From the NCBI GenBank assembly GCA_936450465.1, contig OW388291.1, forward strand, positions 84,675,099-84,739,098: a stretch of 64,000 bases of DNA, given 5' to 3'. The first letter of the stretch is position 1. The number at the start of each line of letters is the position of its first letter. A model generated the notes under the pieces. It saw only the letters and a list, made by a program, of their open reading frames with translations. It did no database searches and was not told where the DNA came from. A program made the position numbers and the translations under genes. Positions 52,401 to 55,242 of the stretch are shown here, one piece after another. The DNA comes from Gibbula magus (taxonomy: Eukaryota > Mollusca > Gastropoda > Trochida > Trochidae).

Positions 52401-53641
52401 ATCAGTTCATTTGCACATAATTTGCTAAATAAATTATCATGAGACCAAAAGTTTTATCAAAAGCACAAATAAATTGTCCAGAGTCCAGATAAATTCTTAG
52501 TGTTTGGTTTTTGCTGGTTGGCTTCTGTGTCAATGGGGTCAGGTATGTTGATGACTAAAGCTACTGTAACTGCTGGCTGGTGTTACTGCAAATAGTGTTG
52601 ATGACTAAATTAACTACCGTAACTGCTGGCTTGTGTTACTGCAAATAATGTTGATGACTAAATTAACTACCGTAACTGCTGGCTGGTGTTACTGCAAATA
52701 GTGTTGGTGGATTTTATCATATCATTGAGAGTGAGATACTTGGTTCTATTAGAGAAATAAACTCTATTGGGCAACAGTGGCAAGTATCTTTACTCGCTTG
52801 ACATCACTAGAACAATGCTCTGCCGTCGCTAAGTGTCCTGGTACCAGCTTTGAAAGGGTGCAGATTTACAGTTGAATGGAGTCCATTGCAACATAAAACA
52901 CAGACATAGTAATTTGATAAATAAAATATGTCTTTTTTCCTTGACAAATACATAGGGCCTACCATGTTTTTCTCATCTGTTGAAGTTAACATGTTTATTT
53001 ATACTGAAAATATCTACTTTTCAACCACACTTGATGAGATAAACAAGATGTTTGTCAAGAAAGAGAAATACTCTCTATATGTTGATGTCTAAGCTTGTAT
53101 GTTACTGCATCTTCAAACACACTGTCTAACCAGGTTATCAATATGATCCTTTACTCCTATAATCCATATATCAGTGTTGATCATCCGTTGAATGAACTGG
53201 GACTTGGAGGAGAATGAACCTGGATTAGTTGTAACATTTGTAGGTAGGTAATCGGTAATAAGCCAGCATGTATGTCAGTGAGTTGTGATATATATCTGCT
53301 ATCAATATAGCCTATAATAAATTTGACAAGTTTAACTGGCTAGAGAAAATATAGCACCTGCAAAGACTTACTGATATGTCATCAACATTTAGCATTAACT
53401 GTTAGAACTTAATGTATGGTTTAGGTAAATTCATTGGTTTTCGGTTGGCTTAGTTATGCTTCATTTTCATTTCCAAATTTCTAACAGATTCATGGCAGTG
53501 CTCCAGTGTTAGAAGATTAGTAACATATTAGATCTATATTTCTTTTGTCCTATAGTCAAGAAGAACATTAACAATATTGCCATTGGTTGTTTGAATAACT
53601 TGGAGTCAAAATTATATTCAAAATTGTACAGATTATCTTAA
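7266..53641 (+). CDS. Proposed 12-exon host gene, product unidentified
   Basis: Twelve short open segments bounded by AG and GT chain in one frame: 7266-7400, 11298-11339, 11629-11729, 23855-24057, 33150-33254, 33504-33562, 36980-37014, 37171-37226, 42563-42605, 42986-43020, 51915-51965, 53556-53641. Intron phases run 0,0,2,1,1,0,2,1,2,1,1, and the total is 951 bp (316 codons plus TAA). Most acceptors follow pyrimidine tracts and most donors are GTAAGT, GTGAGT or GTATGT. The product is soluble-looking, starts MLSIFSDCCGSVLFERGD and has no signal peptide or membrane helix that I can see. I do not recognise the family. Weak points are the donors after exon 3 (GTTATG) and exon 6 (GTTAAA). If the first is false, exons 1-3 end at a TGA (11734) as a separate 94-codon gene with AATAAA at about 11997. 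The introns hold the gypsy element, the Penelope array and several Helentrons. Confidence 0.5.
7869..8186 (+). mobile_element. tRNA-derived SINE, near full length
   Basis: The head GGGCGGGATAGCGCAGTGGTTAG carries an A box and GGGTTGAATCCC a B box of an RNA polymerase III promoter. The body (TGTCTGCAGTAGAGAACTG...) and tail (GATATAAGT..GTTAAAC) match the copies at 38273-38590 and 35639-35935. It lies in intron 1 of the proposed gene. It is not a tRNA gene, since the acceptor stem is not closed. Confidence 0.85.
8220..8450 (+). repeat. G-rich imperfect minisatellite with poly-G run
   Basis: Repeats of GAAGTCCTGGTTGGGGATGC surround runs of 8 and 21 G at about 8295-8324. The strand asymmetry gives strong G-quadruplex potential. 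ORFs here are composition artefacts. Confidence 0.75.
8451..9904. other. Intronic non-coding DNA
   Basis: AT-rich. Short ORFs (for example 8557-8835) have no splice-flanked or family support. Confidence 0.4.
9905..10025. repeat. 19-bp AT-rich minisatellite
   Basis: About five copies of CACAAAATGTATTTTATTT in tandem plus partial units. One copy carries a CT variant. Confidence 0.85.
10609..10713. repeat. 21-bp minisatellite
   Basis: Five tandem copies of GCATCAARCCCCATGCCAYGT. The unit is a multiple of three without stops, which creates ORFs on both strands (10482-10841); these are not genes. Confidence 0.85.
11298..11339 (+). CDS. Exon 2 (DFLVEEASQLQDIT)
   Basis: Acceptor TTTACTTTTCAG, fourteen codons DFLVEEASQLQDIT, donor GTAAGT. 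Phase 0 on both sides, matching exon 1 and exon 3. Confidence 0.6.
11629..11729 (+). CDS. Exon 3 (NLHQKCSVDCDSL...)
   Basis: Acceptor AAGTCTTGCAG, phase 0. It reads NLHQKCSVDCDSLARKSEEN and on to GKWQE, an amphipathic stretch that could be helical. In frame, a TGA lies at 11734-11736, so either the exon splices out at the poor donor GA|GTTATG (phase 2, matching exon 4) or it is the terminal exon of a short gene. Confidence 0.55.
11737..12432. other. Intronic DNA with a possible poly(A) signal
   Basis: AATAAA at about 11997 would serve a short three-exon gene ending at TGA 11734. A 78-codon minus-strand ORF (12191-12427) has no recognised family and stops beside the LTR. Confidence 0.35.
12433..13391 (-). 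repeat. 3' LTR
   Basis: 959 bp. It carries the same minus-sense TATATAA and AATAAA (12568-12573) as the other LTR and would provide polyadenylation. The only difference seen from the 5' LTR is one base at about 12562. Confidence 0.93.
13392..13401 (-). other. Polypurine tract
   Basis: Minus-sense GAGGGGAAGA directly before the 3' LTR, the expected primer for plus-strand DNA synthesis. Confidence 0.8.
13402..15293 (-). other. Long 3' untranslated region of the retrotransposon
   Basis: About 1.9 kb between the integrase stop and the polypurine tract without a credible ORF. The part next to the LTR is rich in GATGAT words (13480-13660), and the middle holds the CGCACATTATGCG repeats. Confidence 0.7.
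14040..14970. repeat. Degenerate ~100-bp tandem repeat with palindromic core
   Basis: Eight copies of a core close to CGCACATTATGCG (at about 14329, 14421, 14522, 14619, 14722, 14795, 14890, 14970), each usually followed by CATACATAACTAA and a variable AT-rich spacer with ATTGAATAGCTGAAATG. The core is an inverted repeat (CGCA...TGCG). It lies in the 3' untranslated part of the retrotransposon. Confidence 0.8.
15294..18506 (-). CDS. pol: Gypsy pol 3' part: RNase H, integrase, chromodomain, chromo-shadow-like tail
   Basis: 1,070 codons. RNase H: LSTDAS (D29) and VYTDH (D96). Integrase zinc finger: H325, H333 or H334, C363, C366. Catalytic triad: D395 (WHIDILGP), D455 (ISDRGQNF), E491 (CVERMNSY), with the D,D(35)E spacing. 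GPY/F-type module near 628-648. A lysine, glutamine and asparagine-rich linker spans about 690-800. A chromodomain follows at about 812-860 (YYRIKWKDVERGNTWEY, IPDVL). It keeps two tryptophans but lacks the other aromatic cage positions of HP1. Residues 924-990 resemble a chromo shadow domain (VVG..., VHPRLIQEYLNKSW). The frame joins the RT ORF only through a frameshift, so the first ATG here is not a natural start. Confidence 0.92.
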   Translation of the reverse strand: MTKPSMEAMCTTPVLAYPNFEKEFILSTDASDMSIGFVLSQKDEDQKEHPVAYGGRALQGSEKNWSITEKEGLALVEAIRSFRPYLANSKFIVYTDHIALKWLKSIKDATGRLGRWSLELSTYNFEIIHRSGKSNGNADALSRREYQENINCNNQTEEDTERTIFTSTTSSFPSDSNNPSRPFENFAEYNVFTTVQNASAFSVTFEYEEDYQAIPEEVVAMIYSVNADISKDEILEVTIQSHPNLHHLQRICPDFMQVFDYKEDDILPNDEKERHKVLVEADRYEIDNGILYRFVPQRQKGQTDKFIKQLAVPRTLRNQVLQAYHDSQLGGCHHGKERMHNTIRPKYFWPGMYQEIAMYVQSCEVCQQTKRHYHGKKAPLCPMPVEEIFTRWHIDILGPLPTTPDKYKHILVITDASSRWCEAFPLRTQEAKEVADVMVREIFCRYGAPRTLISDRGQNFMSKLIKAICELFDVKMTHTSPYHPQTNSCVERMNSYINQSLRAYCNKSQNDWHRLLPGIMMAYRMAPNSSTKRSPFISLFGREMRAPQDVTLIPKENLGTNDRSYLSNLLEELEITRKVAAENNTRAKEVYSQQYNRKTKEPEFIPGQRVWLYCQKVEKGLSSKLTKKWYGSYYIVQLGPNYTYKLRRSSDDKIHKALVHANRLKPYFDPADRPQNPPEPLINDNDNMDPDVIDENDSTADKNVPKQNQQDTEVQDENLDKNKQKPDNSYTKANKQNKKKKATTQAKKSRQENQQNRTTSNTKNQENKKDQSRKQNNKAKPKKKNQDKQIQNKQDEDEESSQTEITQHIQANEIDSILSSKRANKKIYYRIKWKDVERGNTWEYGSTIPDVLKRDFHSKRNMAGRRRKRPLKGHKFFEKKTTEQEEDVNIISEGTSDLCQTPMTPCIVQAVPPMPIFPKHLRQFEMNVKEVVGIELVDGDCYVTVLFNKVNAPGYEDAPDDVERVLYFESVHPRLIQEYLNKSWNNLYEMKRDHPTPTKDNLPIFASRTSDMEGHMEYREINISATSPYQYSLTFYTDYVQINIFLQKIQVLLNKRYDTLWFNRQAFLSV
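18445..20259 (-). CDS. pol: Gypsy pol 5' part: aspartic protease and reverse transcriptase
   Basis: The open frame begins after an in-frame TAG (20260-20262). The protease active site LVDTGAS is at 20200-20220, upstream of the first ATG (20148), so the ATG is not the real start. The flap and ILG motif follows (AVILGLPFL). RT blocks, numbered from the ATG: YRFVCDYRKLN about 318-328, FSTLDLANGFFQ with D360, LPQGLSNSP, and the YIDD catalytic box at 422-425. FLGHVLS and the connection region follow. The frame runs off after CDKAF, where RNase H should begin, because a small deletion shifts it. The downstream frame resumes at 18506. Confidence 0.92.
   Translation of the reverse strand, partial: VVKATFSDCFAASLVDTGASVNCISANFFELAFPNVSMGKSCYQHIKGVGGATYEVMGSVDLDFSIENQEFSDRFLVLPSLPKAVILGLPFLEENDVVLDFSCNSLIIDNKTSDRRYVRFMTASEHDMSGLASTIDEIYIPSQSEIHFKVRLEDVADGTTVLIEPITSLTANFEVAGGNTICKSNNGIGTFRLLNPSQDEIVIEKSSVVGKFSYVEADSIFDIDGEQATINTVQTDQDSQTKDDDYIKIARDLGFDLTNAQLTTDQRHTLLVFLGKNRELFSTSLTDLGRTDMHYHEIMTGNHPPIRSRPYRQSPHLQKVTEELIDDFLKHDLIEESNSMYAAPIVLVKKRDGTYRFVCDYRKLNAVILPMSWPLPVFDDVVDQIASKNAQIFSTLDLANGFFQVPLHENSKHKTAFVTHKGLYQFKRLPQGLSNSPLCFQMLMSKVLRKLLFKIALIYIDDLIIYSQTFEDHLHHLEQVFYYLKEAKLTLKPSKCNFATDKVSFLGHVLSCGGVQVDDKKIEAIKSFPVPTSQKQVRSFLGLTNFYRKYVKDYAKIALPLNALLKKQSEPVSNKKPKFQWSLECDKAFNGSHVYHTSFGLSKF
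20260..20595 (-). other. Retrotransposon leader, gag absent
   Basis: Only about 340 bp separate the 5' LTR from the protease frame. A short frame (MCPNIEGSFVGEIPVV...) starting near 20332 runs into TAG 20260-20262 in the protease frame. No capsid or CCHC nucleocapsid coding is visible. A GTGTAAGTAC splice-donor-like word occurs near 20398. Either gag was deleted in this family or it is supplied in trans. Confidence 0.7.
20596..21554 (-). repeat. 5' LTR with promoter and poly(A) signal
   Basis: 959 bp. On the minus strand CTATATAA (20895-20902) is a good TATA box, and AATAAA (20731-20736) lies about 160 bp downstream, so R would lie between them. Confidence 0.93.
21555..21906. other. Intronic non-coding DNA
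   Basis: Contains a (TA)n run near 21685-21698. No gene seen. Confidence 0.4.
21907..22395. repeat. 24-bp minisatellite, about 20 copies
   Basis: Unit GCAGGGCAGGGAATTGCTCTCATT with mainly A/T/G changes in the GCNGGG word. A unit of 24 bp and no stops give ORFs on both strands (MRAIPCPA and LLSLQGRE octapeptides), which are not genes. Confidence 0.92.
22396..23100. other. Intronic non-coding DNA
   Basis: A GTAAGT follows GTAGCCAG at about 22918, with an open frame of some 17 codons upstream but no matching acceptor in frame. An exon is not supported. Confidence 0.4.
23101..23428 (+). mobile_element. Helentron-like element (HINE), short copy of the ATGTCCCCCG family
   Basis: The 5' end ATGTCCCCCGAAA folds with TTTCGGGAGACAT (23101-23130). 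Near the 3' end GGGGGACAT (23389-23397) is the inverse of the 5' terminus, followed by the hairpin GTGCAT-CAC-ATGCAC and the end TTCTAGTT. An inverted repeat placed before a terminal hairpin is the asymmetric arrangement of Helentrons. Non-coding, 328 bp. The full relative is at 46943-48122. Confidence 0.75.
23541..23641 (+). mobile_element. Internally deleted SINE
   Basis: The first 12 bases of the SINE head (GGGACGGGATAG) are joined directly to the 3' part (TTGCAGGCTTTCTCCC...GTTAAAC), so the B box and body are gone. Confidence 0.75.
23855..24057 (+). CDS. Exon 4 (MYSLVVGVFEKCW...)
   Basis: Acceptor AACTTTGTAG (weak pyrimidine tract), 67 whole codons from MYSLVVGVFEKCWNSTQRS to GATFFSVLVR, donor GTAAGG. 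Phases 2 in and 1 out agree with exons 3 and 5. The frame is open somewhat upstream, so the 5' boundary is the least certain part. Confidence 0.45.
24366..24475. repeat. Foldback element with GATCTTAGCGCTAAGATC arms
   Basis: The arms are near-perfect inverted copies (TGTTCCACTAA...ATCTTAGC and the inverse), each containing its own small palindrome CTTAGCGCTAAG. Total about 110 bp. It looks like a tiny foldback MITE. Confidence 0.65.
24659..24674. repeat. Target-site duplication, left
   Basis: ACTGTATGCTCATAAG, identical to 31479-31494. The outer three bases on each side may be chance matches to the element, so the duplication is 10-16 bp. Confidence 0.85.
24697..24960 (-). pseudogene. GIY-YIG endonuclease domain, unit 1
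   Basis: Identical protein to 27185-27448: QYVGETKR (the YIG half) is followed by HVRLSEH. Frameshifted from the linker ORF. Confidence 0.8.
24947..25348 (-). pseudogene. Penelope zinc-ribbon linker, unit 1
   Basis: Same as 27435-27830: C-x4-C-x2-C (SCEKPNCKICK), ending in VVYLL, the GIY half, before the frame breaks. Confidence 0.8.
25684..26211 (-). pseudogene. Penelope N-terminal ORF, unit 1
   Basis: 175 codons starting inside the hammerhead core. It differs from unit 2 by one visible residue (PSYRTL against PSHRTL). Confidence 0.75.
26172..26222 (-). ncRNA. Hammerhead ribozyme, unit 1
   Basis: Minus sense: stem I CCTT..AGT, core CTGATGA, stem II GTCC/GGAC with an 8-nt loop, GAAA, a tight palindromic stem III ACC/GGT, cleavage triplet GTC, stem I ACT..AAGG. 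Predicted scission is between 26182 and 26181. All invariant core bases are present. Confidence 0.9.
26241..26336 (-). promoter_or_regulatory. Pseudo-LTR promoter: TATA box and two CREs, unit 1
   Basis: Minus-sense TATATAAG at about 26241-26249 lies about 20-30 nt upstream of the hammerhead. Two perfect TGACGTCA palindromes (26288-26295, 26329-26336) lie 40-90 nt further upstream. Two more CREs are at 27024-27031 and 27041-27048. Transcription would start at or just before the ribozyme. CREB/ATF control is inferred from the motif alone. Confidence 0.6.
27185..27448 (-). pseudogene. GIY-YIG endonuclease domain, unit 2
   Basis: 87 codons: QYVGETKRCFHVRLSEHF with the conserved arginine and histidine, then the C-terminal KLMWIFKLHSFQPQGIND block. 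In the family an acidic residue usually sits three before the WI; here it is lysine, so nuclease activity is doubtful. The GIY half is in another frame at the end of the linker ORF; a one- or two-base shift separates them in all units. Confidence 0.82.
27435..27830 (-). pseudogene. Penelope linker with zinc ribbon, unit 2
   Basis: 131 codons. HVATYQRNKTLKDHLVSSTL matches the 'YRRNKNLRDLLV' block before the endonuclease of these elements, followed by C-x4-C-x2-C and NVVYLL. In a complete element this lies C-terminal to the RT. Confidence 0.82.
28172..28699 (-). pseudogene. Penelope N-terminal ORF, unit 2
   Basis: 175 codons with a Ser/Thr/Pro-rich start (MSPTPRTKPVTSKATPS). A later segment (RLKVQTDFLKSCLKANVLPD) fits the conserved N-terminal helix of Penelope-like proteins ('FL..C.....P'). 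The ORF then ends, and the finger and palm of the RT are absent. The ATG is the one within the hammerhead CTGATGA. Confidence 0.75.
28660..28710 (-). ncRNA. Hammerhead ribozyme, unit 2
   Basis: Same 51-nt motif as at 26172-26222, exactly 2,488 bp away. Predicted scission between 28670 and 28669. Two cuts would release a unit-length RNA of 2,488 nt. Confidence 0.9.
29651..30141 (-). mobile_element. Penelope-like unit 3, truncated
   Basis: Only the GIY-YIG domain (29673-29936) and the end of the linker remain. It stops at TTGTGGGTGTT, where the inverted copy begins. Confidence 0.88.
29673..29936 (-). pseudogene. GIY-YIG endonuclease domain, unit 3
   Basis: Protein identical to 27185-27448. 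Confidence 0.8.
30132..30419 (+). pseudogene. GIY-YIG endonuclease domain, inverted copy
   Basis: Plus-sense copy of the same domain. Its N-terminus (MGVCHKQYVGETKR) arises from the junction with unit 3, with a microhomology of a few T/G bases. Confidence 0.8.
30142..31478 (+). mobile_element. Inverted, truncated Penelope-like copy
   Basis: Reverse complement of about 28614-29951 with only a few substitutions seen (for example at 30854 and 31102). With units 2 and 3 it makes a palindrome with 1.34-kb arms and a spacer of about 190 bp. It ends 85 bases into the N-terminal ORF at the right target duplication. Confidence 0.9.
31382..31432 (+). ncRNA. Hammerhead ribozyme, inverted copy
   Basis: Plus-sense copy with an intact core: CTGATGA (31390-31396), stem II GTCC/GGAC, GAAA, ACCGGT, GTC. 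Scission predicted between 31422 and 31423. Confidence 0.9.
31479..31494. repeat. Target-site duplication, right
   Basis: Identical to 24659-24674. Confidence 0.85.
31495..32681. other. Intronic non-coding DNA
   Basis: An 84-codon ORF (32195-32449) lacks usable splice sites and family resemblance. Nothing else was recognised. Confidence 0.4.
32682..32945. repeat. ~35-bp AT-rich minisatellite
   Basis: About seven diverged copies of AGAATAAATATCTACCTGAG with AAATTAGCAAGAAAT. A stray copy recurs at about 33098-33145, immediately before exon 5, and contributes to its acceptor region. Confidence 0.8.
33150..33254 (+). CDS. Exon 5 (GDRSVESMQFVCLDFFEQLQ...)
   Basis: Acceptor ATCTCCTAG and donor GAAA|GTAAGT frame 105 bp, phase 1 on both sides. 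The segment GDRSVESMQFVCLDFFEQLQ continues to LIKRSDEE. It lies just right of an AT-rich minisatellite. The composition and a perfect donor make this one of the better exons. Confidence 0.6.
33504..33562 (+). CDS. Exon 6 (SSNSVYKHSLFQTVFHGFN)
   Basis: Strong acceptor (GTTGCTTTTTTAG), phase 1 in, nineteen codons SSNSVYKHSLFQTVFHGFN. The 3' boundary is a guess at GTTAAA, chosen because phase 0 is needed by exon 7. The frame runs nine codons further before a stop, so another GT could be used. Confidence 0.4.
33563..34902. other. Intronic non-coding DNA
   Basis: Contains partial repeats of CTGACACTGCNTGTA with ACTTCATCAAGAG near 34045-34135. A possible 30-bp mini-exon (34424-34453, TTTTACAG to GTGAGC) was considered but fits no neighbouring phase. 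Confidence 0.4.
34903..35788 (+). repeat. Recent 443-bp tandem duplication
   Basis: 34903-35345 and 35346-35788 are virtually identical (one difference seen, GTATTGAG against GTTTTGAG). The right boundary cuts through a SINE, so the first copy ends mid-SINE at TTTGCTAGT and the second continues into the full SINE. Confidence 0.9.
35639..35935 (+). mobile_element. tRNA-derived SINE
   Basis: Head GGGACGGGATAGTG, B-box-like GGTTCGGGTTGCGAATCC, body and tail as in the other copies. The A box is partly deleted. A truncated twin lies at 35196-35345 within the tandem duplication. Confidence 0.8.
35936..36374. other. Intronic non-coding DNA
   Basis: Old repeat remnants with GACCTTGAT and 'gaactactgacactatt' words, reminiscent of the Helentron interiors, but termini are lost. 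Confidence 0.35.
36375..36736. mobile_element. TTAA-flanked MITE, copy 2
   Basis: Same family as 5359-5719 in opposite orientation (interior ACAAAATGGCCGCCATG against CATGGCGGCCATTTT). TIRs AGGCGCTGTAGCACGTTTTTT and inverse, TTAA on both sides. Confidence 0.85.
36980..37014 (+). CDS. Exon 7 (RKGGLLFLFHD)
   Basis: Acceptor ATTCGTTTCAG, donor GTAAAA. Eleven codons RKGGLLFLFHD plus two bases, phases 0 in and 2 out. Small, so chance occurrence is possible. Confidence 0.4.
37171..37226 (+). CDS. Exon 8 (LNFCCSLGLERRRKNVFS)
   Basis: Strong acceptor CTTAATCTGTTTCAG and donor CAG|GTATGT. Eighteen codons LNFCCSLGLERRRKNVFS, phases 2 in and 1 out. It has the best-defined boundaries of the middle exons. 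Confidence 0.55.
37227..38272. other. Intronic non-coding DNA
   Basis: No supported feature. A small CAAACTT...AAGTTTG inverted word recurs at 37330-37420. Confidence 0.35.
38273..38590 (+). mobile_element. tRNA-derived SINE, full length
   Basis: Best copy in the window. Head GGGGGCGGGATAGCGCAGTGG with an A box, GGTTCGAATCCCGCC B box, body, tail GATATAAGTGAAATACTC...GTTAAACC and a (CTCA)n end, interrupted just after the tail by the Helentron at 38598. Confidence 0.88.
38598..41056 (+). mobile_element. Helentron-like element of the AGCAGCTCCG family
   Basis: The 5' end is a perfect 12-bp hairpin AGCAGCTCCGAC-TAA-GTCGGAGCTGCT (38598-38624). Near the 3' end CGGAGCTGCT (41011-41020) is the inverse of the 5' terminus, followed by hairpin TTTGCGG-TGTC-CCGCAAA and the end CTCGTT. 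The interior is a tandem series of long, near-identical blocks full of TCAAGGTCA. No replicase or helicase coding, so it is non-autonomous. A separate 496-bp MITE is nested at 39356-39851. Confidence 0.78.
39356..39851. mobile_element. TTAA-targeting MITE nested in the Helentron
   Basis: TIRs AGAAAGGTACATCCATTGTG and CACAATGGATGTACCT, flanked by TTAA (39352-39355, 39852-39855). The sister blocks of the host Helentron read CAACTATTAACACTTTG without the insert (for example near 38908 and 40280), which is the empty site and proves the 4-bp duplication. Confidence 0.9.
41057..42562. other. Intronic DNA with a degenerate SINE trace
   Basis: About 41790-41950 has SINE-like words (GGTGCAATACC, GATTCACTAGATCCAGCC, GCTTGCAGGTTTCA) but no intact box. 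Otherwise nothing recognised. Confidence 0.35.
42563..42605 (+). CDS. Exon 9 (SSTVPDNVTFKVI)
   Basis: Strong acceptor TTTCACTTCATTTTCAG, donor GTAAAG. SSTVPDNVTFKVI with split codons at both ends, phases 1 in and 2 out. Confidence 0.5.
42986..43020 (+). CDS. Exon 10 (CEFDTHSDSE)
   Basis: Acceptor GAAGTTTCAG, donor GAAA|GTAAGT. Eleven codons ending CEFDTHSDSE, phases 2 in and 1 out, after a 380-bp intron from exon 9. Confidence 0.5.
43880..44268 (+). mobile_element. Decayed Helentron-like element (3' part)
   Basis: Relative of 62076-63191: AATAACTCAAGTACTATTC, GTGACCTTGA words, then GGCATCATGTCACC and the end TGCTTGTT at 44268. The 5' hairpin is not recognisable. Confidence 0.6.
44269..45127 (+). 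mobile_element. Helentron-like element of the GTCCCCCGCCGC family
   Basis: 5' hairpin GTCCCCCGCCGC / GCGG-AA-CGGGGGAC (44269-44297). 3' inverse GCGGGGGAC (45091-45099), terminal hairpin TTGCCA-tgttag-TGGCAA, end CACTTGTT at 45127. The interior is about five ~150-bp tandem units, most with an inverted TGACCTTGA / TCAAGGTCA pair. Non-coding. Confidence 0.78.
45128..45679. other. Intronic non-coding DNA
   Basis: Nothing recognised. Confidence 0.35.
45680..45850 (+). mobile_element. Degenerate SINE (body and tail)
   Basis: GTTTGGGTGAAATGCT, CTAGTTCCAGCCAAAGCTC and ACATTCTTGAAGTGGTGTTT match the SINE body and tail with many changes. The head is unrecognisable. Confidence 0.6.
45851..46729. other. 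Intronic non-coding DNA
   Basis: Nothing recognised. Confidence 0.35.
46730..46935 (+). mobile_element. Degenerate SINE, truncated by a Helentron
   Basis: B-box-like GGATTCGAATCCAACC followed by TTGGCTTGGCAAC and the GTTTGGATACGATCC body. The 3' tail is missing because the next element starts at 46943. Confidence 0.6.
46943..48122 (+). mobile_element. Helentron-like element of the ATGTCCCCCG family, long copy
   Basis: 5' hairpin ATGTCCCCCGAA / TTCGGGAGACAT, CCGTCATTCCG repeats, then six ~165-bp tandem units (AAACTTGGTATGTGGTTAGA, GTTTCCATGGAAACAATTTG). The 3' inverse GGGGGACATCA, hairpin GTGCAT-CAC-ATGCAC and the end TTCTAGTT close it. Same termini as 23101-23428. Left flanks of both copies read ATTAATT, so the exact 5' edge may be a few bases earlier. 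Small ORFs inside (47510, 47865) are repeat artefacts. Confidence 0.78.
48123..48696. other. Intronic non-coding DNA
   Basis: Nothing recognised. Confidence 0.35.
48697..49380. repeat. 36-bp minisatellite, 19 perfect copies
   Basis: Unit GGTACCTGGGGAAGG with TTGTGTGGAGGTGACCTGTAA, 684 bp = 19 x 36 with no difference seen between copies. The unit is a multiple of three and free of stops in several frames on both strands, producing ORFs of 233-345 codons that are not genes. The unit carries GGTACC and the palindromic AGGTGACCT. Confidence 0.95.
49381..50933. other. Intronic non-coding DNA
   Basis: No supported feature. 50200-50300 carries short repeats of GTGTGGAAGTCTTCGATG type. Confidence 0.35.
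50934..51196 (+). mobile_element. SINE with internal deletion
   Basis: GGGCGGGATAGCGCAGTGGG head and A box; the B box is deleted; body GAGTGCAATGCTACACTG, tail GATATAAGTGAAATACTC and a (ACCTGACCTC)n end. Confidence 0.82.
51197..51914. other. Intronic non-coding DNA
   Basis: AT-rich, no repeat recognised. The last 50 bp are a pyrimidine-rich acceptor tract. Confidence 0.4.
51915..51965 (+). CDS. Exon 11 (DWKKFNFWNITDTLVI)
   Basis: Strong acceptor TATTTTATTTACTTGCAG, donor TAT|GTAAGT. Sixteen codons DWKKFNFWNITDTLVI, phase 1 on both sides. Confidence 0.55.
52547..52705. repeat. ~55-bp minisatellite, three copies
   Basis: Three tandem copies of GTTGATGACTAAAT...TACCGTAACTGCTGGCTGG...TGTTACTGCAAATA. 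Confidence 0.85.
52706..53555. other. Last intron, non-coding
   Basis: An alternative acceptor (CTAACAG at about 53486) is followed by a short open stretch, but exon 12 at 53556 fits phase and length better. Confidence 0.35.
53556..53641 (+). CDS. Exon 12, terminal (ends ...SKLYRLS, TAA)
   Basis: Strong acceptor TTTCTTTTGTCCTATAG, phase 1 in. Twenty-seven codons KKNINNIAIGCLNNLESKLY and SKLYRLS precede TAA at 53639-53641. No good donor occurs before the stop. A weak ATTAAA lies about 150 bp downstream. Confidence 0.5.
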
Positions 53642-55242
53642 TGATTTTCCTTCACATTTGTATTATCTCTCAATATTTTAGTACCTTTTTACAAAGGTTT
53701 GTTATATAATTGAATATTTCTGAAGAAATTAATTAATTGTTACCGAGTACATACTATTTAATCTGTAACAACCGTTTTTTTGCAAATAATGTTTTAGCAA
53801 TTAAAATAATTTGGATAAAGCAAATTGAGTTTACATAAAGCCTTCTCAAGCTGATGTTGTCCCCGCAAGTCTCTTCACCTCATGCGTGTTCTGTTCCTCG
53901 GCACGTGCGTCAACAGGAAGTAAGGAGTATCAGGATTATTGATCTCTGATTGGCTGTATCTCCAGCGTTTAGTTTGACCTCTGACTCGTGCCATTGTCCA
54001 GCATCGCATCTCATGATGGTTCAGCCTGAATCTTGTGGGATCAATGGGGAAGTCATATCTATGTAAATGGACGACTTCCTCAGTGTGAGCTTTGATTGGA
54101 GTCGGTGTCTTCTCGTCTTGAACTGCTCAGAACACGGAGTAATCATTATGTCTATATATCTAGTCACATCTTTGTATGCTTAGACCCTTTATTAGATTAT
54201 GGAAGAATCACAAGAGACGCTCTTCCGACCTGTGATCAAGGATGCTTTCAGTATGGGGAATTAATTGGAGGGGAAAGTGGAAAGTGACAAAGCCTTGCAT
54301 ATCAGTCACACCAAGTTAGTTTGAAAGAACATTTTATTTTCCGTTGAAAAATGTAAAGAAGGGCTATTACATAACATTAACATTATTTTATTCGTTAAGT
54401 CAATAAGCCAGTCATTAACTTTATTTCTTTGATCTTTTCATTAGTTTATGTCAACTTATCCATGAATGACATGTTCTTGCTTATGAATAAAAAGAGTTGC
54501 TCTTCACAAAAATATTTTCGCGGATAACCAAGTCATTGATATTCCTAAGTTATTAATTGTTTGAAGGCAATTTCCTGCTTTAGTGGTTTTATCAATGAAT
54601 TCCACTCCAGATTATGTCTTTCTGGAGATGATATAAAGAAGATGGACTCAGCTGCCTTTTATGCTTCTGCACATAATGGTTTATGGTTTCCACCATTGAT
54701 GAATGCCTCATATCAAATATTCATATTCCGACAAGAAATTAAAGTGAGAAGAGCTAGATTCCACCTACATGTATGCGGTGTTCATTGTGCTCTGGATTCA
54801 GACTGATATGGTAATTCTGTGATGGATGACTTTGTTGCACATAATTGCTCCATAATCACAAGTAGAAGTGATATAATTGCATTATAATCACGGCTAGCAG
54901 TGAGATAACCTGTTTATAAGCACAAGTGGAAGTGATATATCGCTTTGCTGATCTATGTTGTCTAGGGGTATTGTTTTGTAAACCAAATGAGGGCTGGTAG
55001 AATCAGAATGTCTGGTTCCTCTATTATTCATTGCCGCTCTAATCCCCCATGTTGCCTGGCCTGCCAAACTCCACTAGTTCCACTACTAAATGTAACGAGA
55101 CATGAATATCTTTCTCCGACAAACTCAGAGGAAAATATCCATCTCATTGCCCCGACTTTAGACCTGATCTGATTGTGTTTTTGTTGGAAGAATACTGAAT
55201 AGAACCTGTGTGCAGTTCACATTCTGACTGCTGCATGACGAT
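53642..55242. other. Region downstream of the proposed gene
   Basis: Contains a GC-richer island (about 53860-54060) and an 81-codon ORF (54561-54806) with no recognised family. Nothing is firm enough to call. Confidence 0.35.

Noticed and set aside
54561..54806. 81-codon ORF after a CTGCTTTAG acceptor-like site
   Set aside because: No donor, no family resemblance, and it lies beyond the stop of the proposed gene. The length is within chance.
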